Shown: positions 1 to 11,862 of the stretch, one piece after another
How positions within the stretch are numbered: position 1 is the first letter of the stretch
Layout: each line of letters begins with the position of its first letter
Origin: Polytrichum commune
Taxonomy: Eukaryota; Streptophyta; Polytrichopsida; Polytrichales; Polytrichaceae
Assembly: GCA_950295325.1 (NCBI GenBank)
Contig: OX485803.1
Location: 59,413,554 to 59,477,553, forward strand
Length of the DNA: 64,000 nt
Direction: 5' to 3'
Program-made: the position numbers and the translations under genes
The notes under the pieces: generated by a model
The model's input: the letters and a program-made list of their open reading frames with translations, nothing else
Databases searched by the model: none
Told to the model about the DNA's origin: nothing

Positions 1-294
1 TACTTTGTTGATATAAACCAAATCATCCCGGATGATCACATATGACGAATACCCACTCCCCCTCCGCCACCGAAAGTTCCTCACCACTGTAAGTTTTCTT
101 GTACACAGAAAGACACACACATCACCTGCACACGCATTCGTATCACAGTTTGCGGGAGCTTCCGAAGCCAGATTACACAAACATGTTCTTGAAAACCATG
201 AGCCTTCGGCGGCAGATAGCAGGTGGACGCTGCTAGTTTGTGAGTAAAAGTTTTAGGTGATTGGAGTGATAATTCAGTTGGAGGTCGGCAAGCT
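1..294 (+). promoter_or_regulatory. 5' flank / probable 5' UTR of the plastid-protein gene
   Basis: This is the sequence directly upstream of the start codon at 295. It is pyrimidine-rich around 55-80 and contains a gatataaacc string near 8-17 that could be TATA-like, but I cannot place a transcription start. Small open frames here are not credible proteins. The promoter may lie partly outside the window. Confidence 0.4.
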
Positions 295-3200
295 ATGGCC
301 AATTCTTGGGTTGGAGTGTTCGACCCTACTAGGCTAGTGAGCTCTTTGTCTGGGTGTGTGCTCTCTTCTCAAACTCGGTGTCCCAATTTGTCAGTTTCTA
401 ATTCTTGTCATAAAATCCCACCTTCGCCCTTGAAAACTGGCAGTTTGAATGTTGGGTTAGGGTGTCAAAACTTGAATGGGAGGAGACCAAGTGCACGGGC
501 ATCATCTCTCCCACAAGATTCAGATTTGGGTTCAATTGGAGAGCCACATTCTAGCAACATTGATGGAGCTTCGGTTCAGAGAGCTGGGTTAAGTTCCGAG
601 AATTTGGAACTGGATTCATTGCTCCCTTCCAGAAAGGTGAAACCTGAGGCGGAGGTGAAACCGAAAGCCAATTCTGTGCAATCCGCTATGGAGAGAGCCG
701 CAGCTTACAAGAAATCGAAATCAAAAACGCCGCCGGATGCCCTAACCAAATTTTCTTCTTCTTCTTCTTCTCCTTCTCCAGTACCTCCTTTGAATTTACC
801 CAAAGTGGAGATAGTGGTTGGTAAGCAATTCCAATCGAACATTAAATCTCCTATTTCCTCCCTAGATTCACCTACCCCTTCGACTCCCGAAGTTAGTAGT
901 ACCTCGTGTGGAGGGTTTGATTATGAGTCAATTGCATCAGTTCCAAGGTTGGAGCCTCCGAAGCAATTGAATGATGGACTTGTAATGGAGGACAAATTGA
1001 ATGGAGGTGGTGGTGAGGTTAGTGTACCCAAACAAGGAGGTAGTGATGAGGAGGTTAATGTAGTTGATCTATCGGCCTTTGAGAAAGCCCTGGCTTACAA
1101 ATTGCAGAAGGCCGAGATGATGGATGCTCTGAAAAAAGAAGAGAAGGTCCAGGAGACTCCTGCAATATCCGCGATCAAGGAGGAAGATGAAAAAGTTGTG
1201 GAAGTAGAGATCCACACTCGAGAAGGCATCATCAGGAGGAAAATGTTGAAGCCTGAAACAACCTTTGCTAATGTCAGGGAATTTAAAAAAACAGGGGTTT
1301 CGGACATGGATTTTGTGGGTTTAGGTTTTGCAGACAAGAAGACCTCAACATCCATTCCTGCCAGAGTGGGAGAAGAGTATGCAGTACCTACAGGTATGTA
1401 CATTCTGAATTTTTTTTGTACCAGTGCATGTCCTCTCTCATTCATTTGGCCAACTTCAATTTTGAAGTAAATCTCAATTCGGTGCCTGTGAGCTGATGTT
1501 CCTCAGTGTGCAAATCTGCCTCATGTGTTTTACCTTCAATCGGTTCCTGGACGCATTGGACACCAAGTTTCTCAACAAATTGTGAGTGACATTATGTTCT
1601 GCAATCAAGGCGGTGAGCATGGGTTAGTGCTTTGTGAGGTGCATTCAGATTTTTTTTCCAGAGCCTTGGGGAGGGATAACCAATGACTTCTTTCACTGGA
1701 TGTGCAGGTGCATTGCCGGAAGTTGAGATTTTGACAAGGGATGCTGGTCTCCAAGCACCAAACTTTATGGAAGAGAAGAATGGAGATGTTTATAAACCAC
1801 GAGTCACAACATGGGGTGTTTTCCCTCGACCTGCGGACATATCCAAAGCAGTAAGTTGAGTATCGTTTTATTGTGATTTCCTACTTTTCACAAATTATGT
1901 TGAGTGATGAATTTACTGGGTTTAGATATAGCATTACATGAAGTAAAGTGTATAGAAATCGCATCATCCCTGCTTGACTTTTTTGTTCTTTGTCTCTAAG
2001 TCAACATCCAAATTTCTGGGTTGAGGTCACACATCTGACAAATACTCTAGAAGTACGTAGTAGCCCTGCAATTGAATTAGATTAAGGTGGAGTTGACATT
2101 TTACTGGCTTCTCTGTAATCGCTCCTCACATTTGTGAATCAATCTGAACCAAACAATCTTGTGCAGGCCGACCACATTTGTGATTGATGACATAATTTCC
2201 CATTATTTGTATGATGTTGATTTGTGACTGTAGTATGGAGGAGGTCGCAACATCAAGCCTGGTCAAAAACTTGAAACAGAAGAGGAAAGGGTAGCACGAG
2301 AGACTCGGACCAAGAAAATGTATGATGATTATCGCAAGAAGATGGGTTTAGACGTTGATCCCAAAGTCAAGGCACGCAGTGAGAGGGTGAGCGGTTTGTG
2401 TTCCCATTGGAACAGTTCAATTCAATTCAGGTTCTTGAAGCTTTGTATAGGTGTTGACTTTTACTAGTGCTTTGTGTTCACTTATTTGTGGTTCAAATCA
2501 ATTTAAATTTTGGCTGCCCAGCCCTGCTCCAGCTCACTTGTATCTTTAATGGAGGCAAGTTGGGTTAATTGACAGGCTATGAAGCAGGGGGAGATGTTAA
2601 TGGATACAGGGCGATTGAGAGAAGCTCTTGTTGTCTTTGAGAGTGTCATGGAAGACATGGTTTTCCAGGTACCAGACCTTTCACACATCAATGTAGAATG
2701 TTTTCTGGATGTGCCAGGAAGCTGCTTTCTGGCAGTGGCTCTCAAGAGTACTAAAGAGTGCTCATGCTTCAGCTTTAAGTCTTTCATTGGTTGAGATCCA
2801 CTTAGATCTTGCATGGATGTTTTGATTCGACATGAAAGAAAATGAACCAGGAAGCACCTAATGGTGTTGAAGTTATTTTGAGATTTCCTTATCATGCTCA
2901 AGATTGAAGTTGGGCAGTTGGTAAAATTATGAATTTCTAGTTTATCACGATTCAGGATCCAGTTGGTATTGAATTTGAAGGTCAATAAAGAGTGATCTGT
3001 ATGCAGAGTGAACTGCATGGACAGGCAGCACTGCAAGAGGCTGTGTGCTTAGACTCTATCAACAGGTGGGTGCTAACTTGCTCACCCTCCCCATAAATTT
3101 CTGGAATATGTTTTCTGAAAATTTGGGATATTAGACGACTTTTGCTAGTACTTTCTTTGGCATTAGTATGTCTGAGGAACTCATTTTTAGGGTTGGACGT

Positions 3201-3673
3201 AGGCAGATCTGATGAAGCCAAAGTGAAGTATGAGAAACTGGTGTCTCACCCAAATGGAGCCATTCGGAAGAAGGCGCGACAATTTCTTTTTGGCTTTAAG
3301 GTTCTTCCTCTTATTGCCCTGAAAGTTTCCTCATTTTTGAAGTCACAGAGGTATGCTAATTAGAAGAGAGGACGGGGTTGATGAGAACCACTTGAAACTT
3401 AGGTCAAGTTTACTGAGCCATTAATCAGGTTAGTTGAAACTTGGCAAATGGTTGCAGGCTGCTGAAAAATTGAAAGTGAGTGGAGGTTACAATTGGGATG
3501 GCTCTATCTACCGCAAGTACTTCGATTCTTTCGCTGATGGCTACAACACATCATACAAAGGAAACGAAGAGGATATGAGTACCGAATCATTCATCCAGGC
3601 GCTGCCATATGCTCTCTTTCTTATTTTTCCAGTTGTCCTTGTTTTCACACTTGCTGCACTTAAGAGCAGTTGA
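295..3673 (+). CDS. Predicted plastid-targeted TPR-like protein with C-terminal membrane segment (LPA1-like/At4g28740-like)
   Basis: Seven exons read through in frame: 295-1393, 1708-1850, 2234-2386, 2576-2668, 3007-3065, 3207-3300 and 3458-3673. All have GT-AG borders and the phases match, giving about 618 aa. The start at 295 (gctATGGCC) is the first in-frame Met in a good context. Residues 1-70 are Ser/Thr-rich and poor in acidic residues, as in a chloroplast transit peptide. Residues 100-300 are low complexity, with two similar short blocks (MERAAAYKKSK near 131, FEKALAYKLQK near 261). The conserved part starts near 300 (EVEIHTREGIIRRK...). It continues through a helical TPR-like region in exons 4-6 (MKQGEMLMDTGRLREALVVF; SDEAKVKYEKLVSHPNGA) and ends in a hydrophobic helix at about 597-615. 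The architecture recalls LOW PSII ACCUMULATION 1-like plastid proteins. That name is from memory and needs a search; a thylakoid role is inference. The donor after 3300 (AAG|GTTCTT) is the weakest splice site. No inactivating mutation is seen. Confidence 0.85.
1394..1707 (+). other. Intron 1 of the plastid-protein gene
   Basis: The donor is CTACAG|GTATGT and the acceptor is TGTGCAG|GTGC, splitting a Gly codon in phase 1. Reading through the donor would add a short unrelated tail ending near 1470, so an intron-retention transcript would truncate the protein before its conserved half. No repeat is recognised inside. Confidence 0.8.
1851..2233 (+). other. Intron 2 of the plastid-protein gene
   Basis: The donor is GCA|GTAAGT (consensus) and the acceptor is GACTGTAG|TATGG, phase 0. 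It is AT-rich and unique-looking. Introns 3-6 (2387-2575, 2669-3006, 3066-3206, 3301-3457) are also short, without recognisable transposon insertions. Confidence 0.8.
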
Positions 3674-3984
3674 AGCTACAGCAATGTTGAAGCCTTTTGT
3701 ACAATGAGCTACATCCAAGTTGGGCAGGAAATTCAAGGGGACTGAAGCTGATATATGTATAATTGGCACCATTTCATGAAGAATACCTAGATGAGATGAG
3801 TGCATTTTCATACACAGATCTTAATCTCGGTCATCAGCCAACAGGCATAGCTAAAAAATGAGACATTTAACCGTGATACTTTTAAAGGAGTGTTGGGCAT
3901 TGTGGATTTACACGATTCAAGGTGGTGCAGTTTATCAAGAAAAACTACCTCATGTATGTGGGTTGCTGATTCATCCCAATAAAT
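3674..3984 (+). other. 3' UTR / downstream flank of the plastid-protein gene
   Basis: This begins right after the TGA at 3671-3673. An aataaa at about 3978 is a candidate polyadenylation signal, just before repeat-derived DNA starts near 3990. No coding potential is seen. Confidence 0.45.
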
Positions 3985-3989
3985 CCTCT

Positions 3990-4070
3990 ATTTAGTCAAC
4001 TGCTTTTAGTTCCATAAGTCTTATGGGTTCCCAGACTTTTAAATCAATTTCAATATTATTTCATTGAGAT
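3990..4070 (+). repeat. LINE 3'-tail copy
   Basis: The segment with 'ccataagtcttatgggttcc' followed by 'gacttttaaatcaatttcaa' matches the tail found after the LINE coding region at about 5965-6035. It also matches tails at 51.05 kb and, reversed, at 59.58 kb. It is probably a severely 5'-truncated LINE insertion, or the end of an older copy directly upstream of the LINE body. Confidence 0.55.
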
Positions 4071-4089
4071 GTTCTCTGACCCTGATGTA

Positions 4090-6050
4090 CGGGTTACATT
4101 GAGGTTACTAAGCTTGCAAATGTTTTTACAAAAGGGGAAATATGGACCAATATGAAAAATTTAGCAAATCATAAATCATAGGTTAAAACTTCAGTTTCTA
4201 AAATGGGTTTCAATTAATCTATGTGAGTCAATCACAGAGCTATTTAATTTAGTGGCTAGAGAAGGTTTTCTGGCTTCATGGACTACCAACATTATTCAAA
4301 TGATTTTGAAATCATGTGAAAGAAACTCCTTGGGGAACCATAGGACTATAACACTCGGCACAATCTTTGGCAAGCTCTATGGCTCCATTTTAGAAAGAAA
4401 AAAAATTGGTTGATGGGTGAAATTCAAAGGGGTTAGAACAAGAGGCCAAGTAGGTTTTAGGGAAGGTAGATCTATTGTGGACCACATCCTTACATTATGG
4501 ATTTTGATTGAACAAGAAATATTTTTGTTTTGTTGACTTCAAAAAAACTTCCAACACAATTCCACATGACAAGCTTTGGGAACGTCTCCAACTAATAGGC
4601 ATACCACTTCATTTCCAACAAATCAACGGAGATACACATGGTGAAGTAATGTTTGACATTGGAGTCAAAGAAGGTTGCCCCCTTTCCCACACTATTCCAC
4701 TTGTACATTGATGAACTTGAAATTTTTTGGGACAAGATCGATGGGGATTCTCCATATTTATTTGATACAATGGTCGGCATTCTTAATTATGTTGATGATG
4801 TTGTTATGCTCTCTAAATCAGGATTGGGCCTACAAAGACATTGAACAAACTACATGAGTTTTGCACTTTTTGTAGCCATGAAGTCAATCTATCTAAAACT
4901 AAAAATAATGATCATTGGCCACAACAAAAGGAAATTAAACCAAGAGGCACTTTACCTAGACAAGGACCAAATTGAGATAACCCACAAATATATATATTTT
5001 TGGATTGATTCCTATTCACATGGTTATTTTGAGCCATCGAATAAAAGGCAAAGAATGGCAAGTATGAAAACCTTGATGGACACTTTAAGGAAAGAAGCAA
5101 CTAGTTGGCATCACATGTTAGGAACTCAAATCCCATCTATTCAAGGCATTTGTGCTTTTAATGTTCACATATGGTACTAAAATTTGAGAAGACTTTAAAA
5201 ACTCTCATTGAAAGGTTTTTGAGAAGGGCATGAGGATAAATATGATGTCTCATGTCAAAATATGTTCTTTGACAATCTATCGTATTTTGTTGACTAATTT
5301 GGAGAACTCCCCATAGAAATATACGTCCTTAAGCTCACCATGGGTTTTCAACAACAACTTTCTCACTTACCCTCCTCTTGGTTAGTCAGTCATGTAGCCT
5401 CATTTTCCCGTCACCTAGCCAAACAAGGATTTTACACTTGGCACAAATCAACAACCATGTGAAAAGCATCATGGGGTCTTGCTCATTGGGAAACCCATGA
5501 CAACCCAACAACATCAAAAATTATATTACATGATATCAAGGAGTCTTTTCTTGCTAAAGGAAGAAACTAGTTTACCTCCACCTCAAGGTTTTTCTCAAAT
5601 TAAAATGTGAATTGTGCTTGAAGCGACCATTGACACCACCAAAATGCAAGATCATCGCTACTTTCCACACTGCAAACCATAGACTTGCAATTCAAAGTAA
5701 ACGGTGGTCAACTATCTCTATCTCTAGAGATAATAGAGTATGCCACTTTTGCTCTTACAATGCAGTTGAAACTAAGACACACTTTGTGTCAAAGTGTCCC
5801 CTACACAACCCCATTAGGGATAAATCTCCATCAATATTTGAGAATGTAGTATTAGGGAGCCTAAAGTCTTTCTTTCAATCGGATCATCAACTTGACATTA
5901 GTCTCTAACTCATGGAGCTACTACACTCCACCACTCTAGGGAATTAGCTAGTTTGAAACCATCTTAATGTACTTTAAGTCCCATTAGCCTTTTGGCTTCC
6001 TGGACTTTAAAATCAATTTCATTGGGATCTAAACATCGGAATCAACGTTT
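4090..6050 (+). mobile_element. Degenerate non-LTR retrotransposon (LINE) with reverse transcriptase and C-terminal zinc-binding region
   Basis: Reverse-transcriptase blocks appear in order but in shifting frames. RGQVGFREGRSIVDHILTL is near 4440-4505 and FVDFKKTSNTIPHDKLWERL (catalytic block A) near 4525-4585. EGCPLS follows near 4668, then the YVDD catalytic block (LNYVDDVVMLSKSGLGLQ) near 4783-4836, and VNLSKTKIMIIG near 4880-4915. The C-terminal part at 5612-5908 has a zf-RVT-like CxxC...HxxxxC cluster (VCHFCSYNAVETKTHFVSKC). The element then ends in a short tail at 5965-6035 that is repeated elsewhere in the window. Several frameshifts and stops make it non-autonomous. The 5' half (endonuclease) is not recognisable. 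The order of motifs and the tail define plus-strand orientation. Confidence 0.85.
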
Positions 6051-6342
6051 TTACCCCACCCGCTTGTAGGAGCTACAAAACATTAGCCATCCTAATCATT
6101 TGTGGCACAAGTGATTGAGGGGTTGTTTACACCATGGACCATGAAGTCGTCCCAATGTGATTGGTTGTTGAACTCGTCCTGGACCACTTTAATTTACACC
6201 CAAAATTTTTTTTAGAGTGACCATGAAGTTCGAGGTCCCCAAACGACATATTTGAAAGCCTACATAATCCACTGACATGGTCCAATGGGTTTTTTGGTGG
6301 GAGGGGCAAAATAGGTGTTCTAGTAGAAAAAAAACAAGGGCA

Positions 6343-6889
6343 TGTTGAGATCTTTGACATAAAGACAAATGATATAAAAATCACAATTTAAAGATACCAA
6401 AAATATATGTAGCTCTCACCCTTGTTAAATTCTCAAGGCCAAGGCCTTAATACAAACTCTACTTATAACTCTAACACTCAAGTCTATCCTACATCACGCT
6501 ATCCCTCATTTATAATTCTAACACTAAAGTCTATCCTACGTCACACTATCACTCTCATATGTACTAGAATAGAAACGTTGAACTCTTTGCTGAGAGCCCT
6601 TAAATACTATGAATTATGAAGCTTCACTCGAAATACCTTATATCTACTTACTCGTAGATATGACACATAAATCTATAAGAAAATAAATATGACTAATCTA
6701 AAAATTCCTACCCCATCATCTTGATAACGTGCAAACTTTGTCACCGTTCTATCGACTTTGGACATTGGCAAGCAATAACCACTTCACCAATATCTTCTAG
6801 AATTTATCACAATACCTAGCAACTTACATAGTTTCTAATCCTAAATAATTTTTCACAATGTTAATAAATCTATAAATTTACCCATAACA
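6343..6889 (-). repeat. 3' LTR of the Gypsy element (left copy)
   Basis: It starts TGTTGAGATC on the plus strand and ends ...CCATAACA, so it has TG...CA-type ends. It aligns along its length with 11863-12414 with many scattered substitutions and a few indels. Shared blocks include 'tagctctcaccc', 'aattctcaaggc' and 'accaatatcttctagaa'. The divergence between the two copies implies an old insertion. Confidence 0.85.
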
Positions 6890-7690
6890 TTTTGCCCATA
6901 CTTATGGTGAAATCCGTTTTCGGAAATTTTCTAGTTCAACAAGTCTATATAAGCCTTCTTCAACTTGTCATGGTTAACTCGATCCGGATAATCCGTTCCA
7001 TCCAAGTTGCGTAAAAAATAATACCGTTTTTTTTAAAAAAAACTTTATAGATCTTATATGGTCCAAATAATTTGGGTGGTAGTTTCTGTGAGCACTTCAA
7101 AAACGCCTCGTATCATACACCAAATCTCTGGCTTTAAACATTCACTTCTTCACCTTCATGTCCAACGTCTTTTTCATTTTTTTCTTAAACAATTTCAATC
7201 GCTTGTCTCGTCCTCATTTAAACCTCATCCAATACGTTAAGTTGTACTAACCGCCTTTATTAAGACTCGTCTAAATTCGATTGTATTTTTGTAAGAGTCC
7301 AAAAGGTCATAACTTTGAAATCTATCATAAGCAAAGCCTCAATGTCATAGGCTAAACAAAATAGACAAAATCTGATAGTTTTGGAAGTTGTGTTATATAT
7401 CCACATCGTATGATGAATCTTGAGATCCCAATCACTAGTAGTTCTTCTCATTTCGGTTTTTTTTGCAATCATAGGACACAACGTTTTGTTTGTTCATTCC
7501 ACTAGTCCATTTGTATTTGGTTTATACATAGTTGTAAACATGTGTTTGATTCCTAATCATTTCATCAAATCCTCATACATATCACTTGTGAATTGAGATC
7601 CGTTATCTCATATAATTTTCAAGTGAATGCCAAAGCAAGTGACGATTCGCTTGTACACTACCCATACAACCTTCTTCTTAATAGAAAATT

Positions 7691-8020
7691 TTAAATTTTA
7701 GTAAATTTTATGAAATAATCTATAGCAACGATAATAAAAAGATGTCCCCTCATAGTGATCGGCAAGATATCCATAAAATCAATACTTTGTTTTTCAAATG
7801 GCCATAACGGAGAAATAGGGCTCAAGTTGCCGCTTCCTATAGATTTAATTACAAATATTTTATACACTTTGTAACGTTTGCGGTAATGAAAAATATTCTT
7901 GAACATTGTTGGCCAATCATATCTTGCCACAAGGATTTTTTCCACTGTAACCCATTTTTGCAAAATGTCCTCCGCAAAAAAATTCATAAAACTCTTGCAA
8001 TAATTTTAGAACAACTATTT
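7691..8020 (-). pseudogene. Integrase fragment of the Gypsy element
   Basis: The longest clean pol frame (7987 down to 7691) carries the integrase core region: SPISPLWPFEKQSIDFMDIL, then HLFIIVAIDYFIKFTKI. This matches the plant Ty3/Gypsy pattern W.FD..GP... followed by I.VAIDYFTKW. Just upstream, in another frame, is the zinc-domain remnant (CGGHFAKMG). The first catalytic Asp (IDFMD) and the second-Asp neighbourhood (AIDYF) are still visible. The frame stops before the DDE glutamate. Confidence 0.8.
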
Positions 8021-8138
8021 TTCTCATAACATGTTGAAGAATATTATCTCTCTCACAAAAATAAAGCAATTGACCTATCTAAGTGTAAGAACGACTTTTG
8101 TATATAATTATCATTTTTATCTATTTGGTTGTACCATC

Positions 8139-9400
8139 TTAAAAATCCATAACTTTAAGTCTATTCTCAATGTTCACCAATATTAATATTGCATCGAAAA
8201 AATCATCATTATCAGAAATAACTTCTACTTTCTTCTTCATTTGTGAAAAAATCAATATTTCCATATTTAGTACCCGCATGATGTACGATCTCCAAGTCGA
8301 ATTTTTGAAGCAAAATGATTGACAGTGCAATTGTTTTTGCTGCATTTAGTTTTTTGAGAAAATAATCTAATGTCTGATGGTATGTCGCCACTGTTGTTTT
8401 CGTTTCTTATAACTATTATGAAAATTTCTTCAACGCAAATATAACTTCTAGTCCCATTTGTTTTGTAATTGCATAATTCATCTCTACTAATGTAAATTAT
8501 CTATTATTATAATATATAGGATGGTCGAATCATTTTTCATTCAATTGTGCTAACATTCCACCTACTCCTTCTCTTAATGCATCTGTAAACTCTACAAATG
8601 GTGCCGGAAGTAACGCATGCTTTAATTTTTTGAAGGTTTTGAATACATGCTTAGCTTTTGGAGATAAGCATCATTATTTTAGAGCCTTAGCGATCATAGC
8701 GTATTTTAGAATGAATCAATGATTGTAAACCATAATTCCTAAAAATACTCTTATCCTAAGTTTGGTCGTAGAGAATGGTGTTCTTATAATTACTTGAACA
8801 TTCACCGGATTAGTACCAATTTTCTATGTTAAAACGATGTGACCAACCAAATGTCTAGATAAAATTCAAATTTCATTTATTCTACGCTTATTGTGATTCA
8901 TGATTCATCTAAACGTTGGAAAAACCTCTCCAACTTCTCCAAATGTGAGGATGATCTTTATAGAATCCAAAGACATTCATAAATACTGTCACAAAGTATT
9001 ATAAGTTTTATTCCAAAACTTTGTTCATTAGTCTTTGAAAAGTAGCCGGAGTATTGCAAAGTCTAAATAGCATTACCTCACAACAAAAGGTACTCCATAT
9101 TAGAGTAAATGTTGTTTTCAGATGAACTTGATGATATCCATAATATCCATCCATAAAGAACTACAACTCGTATTTTTCATCTCTTCAATATTTTTATTAT
9201 AAAATTAAAAGGGATATGAATATTTTTTTGTAACATCTTTGAATTTTTTTATCATTTATGAGAACTCTCAATATTCTCCAAGTTTTTTTTAAACCAGGGT
9301 AATTGAAAATACCCATTTAGTATTTTTTTATCGATTATATAAATCTTGCTTCTAACAAGTTCTTTAATTCTATCTTCATAAATTCAGCGTATTTGAGATC
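8139..9400 (-). pseudogene. Reverse transcriptase / RNase H remnants of the Gypsy element
   Basis: Reading leftward from about 9170, one finds an LFFMDGYYGYHQVHL-like block, then LCNTPATFQRLMNKVLE at 9012-9070. These match the palm/fingers motifs of Gypsy RT. RNase H begins near 8590 with DALREGVGGMLAQLNEK. All pieces are separated by stops or frameshifts, so there is no functional polymerase. Confidence 0.75.
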
Positions 9401-11842
9401 CATTCGATAATTTTTTATCTTACGGCTTTATTGTTTGGACGAATTCAATCTTAAATAACTCCAAGATAACTTTACAATTTTTTTTGTAATTAAAGACAAA
9501 ACTATGATAAAGTTACACAAGAATTTACGAAAATGCTCTCTCTCTTGAGGAAATAATTTTGCCTTTAATCGAATTTGATTCAACCTCTATGTTATCTTCT
9601 CATCCGACAAACCCGGTTTTTTTGGTTTTGCTAGAATTTGTCTATGAGATGGAATTATTCCCTTCAAAATTGTTTTAATTGCACAAAGTCCACCTTCATC
9701 ATCCAAAAAATAATATACATAAATTATTTTTTATTTTGAATTGTTGGCCTCTTGCAAATTATAGTCGGATTCGTTTGATGCTAGCGCTTTTTTTAATACT
9801 ACAAACATAATTATTTTGTTGATGTGGCACCTTTCTAATTATCATGTATCCTTCACCTTAATAATTTCGAACATGTGTTTTTAAAACCACAGCCAGTTTA
9901 AGATCATTGAATACGATCTAAATTTTTTTAATACCATATGGAAATTTCATGGCTGTGAAAATTCCTAAGATATTGATACATACATTGGATATCATATAAA
10001 TTTGAACATAATTGACGAAAGTTTCTTGATTATAAGGCTTATGTACTTTATTGATGGAATAGTCATCACATTGACACCCACTGCGCCATTCACTAACACA
10101 TTCTTTAACATGAATCAATTATATGCAAAATTTGTGATTCGATCATACTTTTATTGAAACTCCAGTGTGTTGGAATATTCAGGAACGGATGAAACTTTAT
10201 GTGCAGATAAATTTTTTCTCAATACTTTACAAACTTATTAAACCATTGCTACGAGTTGTCAAATTGTGATGTTTATTTTTTTAACTCTTACTCCATCTAG
10301 AATTGAGTATAAACCTTGATTTTTAGAAACTAGAAAATTATGAAAACCTAGCCGCCTTCGCCAAGATTTCTTCGATCTTTTGTCTTTTGCCATCTTCTTC
10401 ATCCACTTCACACCTCTTGGTTGTGATTCTTCATGCATTTTTTTACCGCCATTATATCAAATTCATTGTGCAAATATTGTCCGAAATCTGCAATCGTTTT
10501 CTCTTGAGTCTCATTTTGAGTCTCGACAAGGTTAACACTCCCCTACTTTTGTCATTCATAAAAATAACTCGTCTTTACGAAGGCATATTGGATATATGTA
10601 CTGAAACTGTCAATGACGAAGCCCCTCTAAAGTAACATTAACTTTCGTTGTATTTCTCAATGATATTATCGATGTTGACTCCAAACTAATCTATTTCTTG
10701 ACTGCAATGTGAATAACATCCCCTTGAGTATCAACACCCTCATACTTAACTTCTCATATAGCAAATCAATCATGAAATGTTTTACTACCAATGCCTTAAT
10801 CCATTCAAAAGTTGAATTTTGGACACTACATTCTTGAGTCCGTAGGCTCTAAGTAATCCGAATGGACAATCTTTGTACCCTATCAGTGTAAACTTTCACA
10901 TTCTTTGAAGTTCTTTGTTTGACTTGACTAAACTTACAAATAAGAGTTTTGTAAGGATTTTTTTAATAAATGTTGTGATCAACTCAACACGTAAATGTTC
11001 CTAAGATATTTTGATAGCCTCCAGTTGTCTCTTATAGCATTGACAAGCTCTTTATTCTAGAAATTTTGATAAAAATATGATCCAATCTTCTGTTGTTCTA
11101 CCCCATGTATTTATGCATATCTTTTTATAAATTTTTAGAATCATTTATGAATTTTTATCCTTAACCTCATTGAACAATGGAATCGTCATTATAACCTCTG
11201 CTCCTAATATTTAAATTTCAAATACTTACAAATATTAAAATTCAATCAAAGTATTTCATCACCTCTCAAAAAAATCAAAAATACGGATAGCTATGAGTAT
11301 CACATTCATTACAATATTTACATCATGTAATTTATTCCACGGGCCCCTAACATCTAATGTTTCCCACACTATCCTCTGTTGAATATGTATTGAACGAATG
11401 TTCGGTTTAGGCCCCTCAAAAATATCCATAAAAAATGGCATCTGTTGGATTATTAGGATGATATATTGCTTGTAACCACAACACCAAAACGCGAGCAAAT
11501 ATTTATAAACTTTAACAAGTTAGCTTTGACATTTTTCAACTCATGTCCAAAAATTCTTCGAAGGTTGCGTCAATAGTCCACTCCCATCCTTCTCCACTAG
11601 AATTTTAGAGTCCTCTGGATTTTTTTCTAACATTGTACAAATATAAGCCAAACTTTAGAATATCACAACTCATTCTGACTTGTTTCGAATATGTTCAATT
11701 TTTGACGGTTATTAAAAAAGCTAATTATAAATCAACTCTCAAAATTTCAACTTATTCTTATTTTCTGTCTTAAAGTTTTATCCCTTTCAATACTAAAAAA
11801 AAACTCCCATATATTAGCTCTCAAGAAGTTGTCAATTCGGGT

Positions 11843-11862
11843 CTTGGCAATGGAACCGAAAA
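11843..11862 (-). promoter_or_regulatory. Decayed primer-binding site next to the 5' LTR
   Basis: On the element (minus) strand, immediately inside the right LTR, the sequence reads CGGTTCCATTGCCAAGAC. It lines up with the tRNA-Asp type binding site used by many plant Gypsy elements (TGGCGCCGTTGCCGGGGA). Most differences are C-to-T or G-to-A transitions, as expected from deamination of methylated DNA. The tRNA assignment is inference from this alignment. Confidence 0.5.

Noticed and set aside
1394-1470. Extension of plastid-protein exon 1 to the stop near 1470
   Set aside because: A good donor site at 1394 and an in-phase acceptor at 1708 lead to conserved sequence, so the tail is read-through into the intron.
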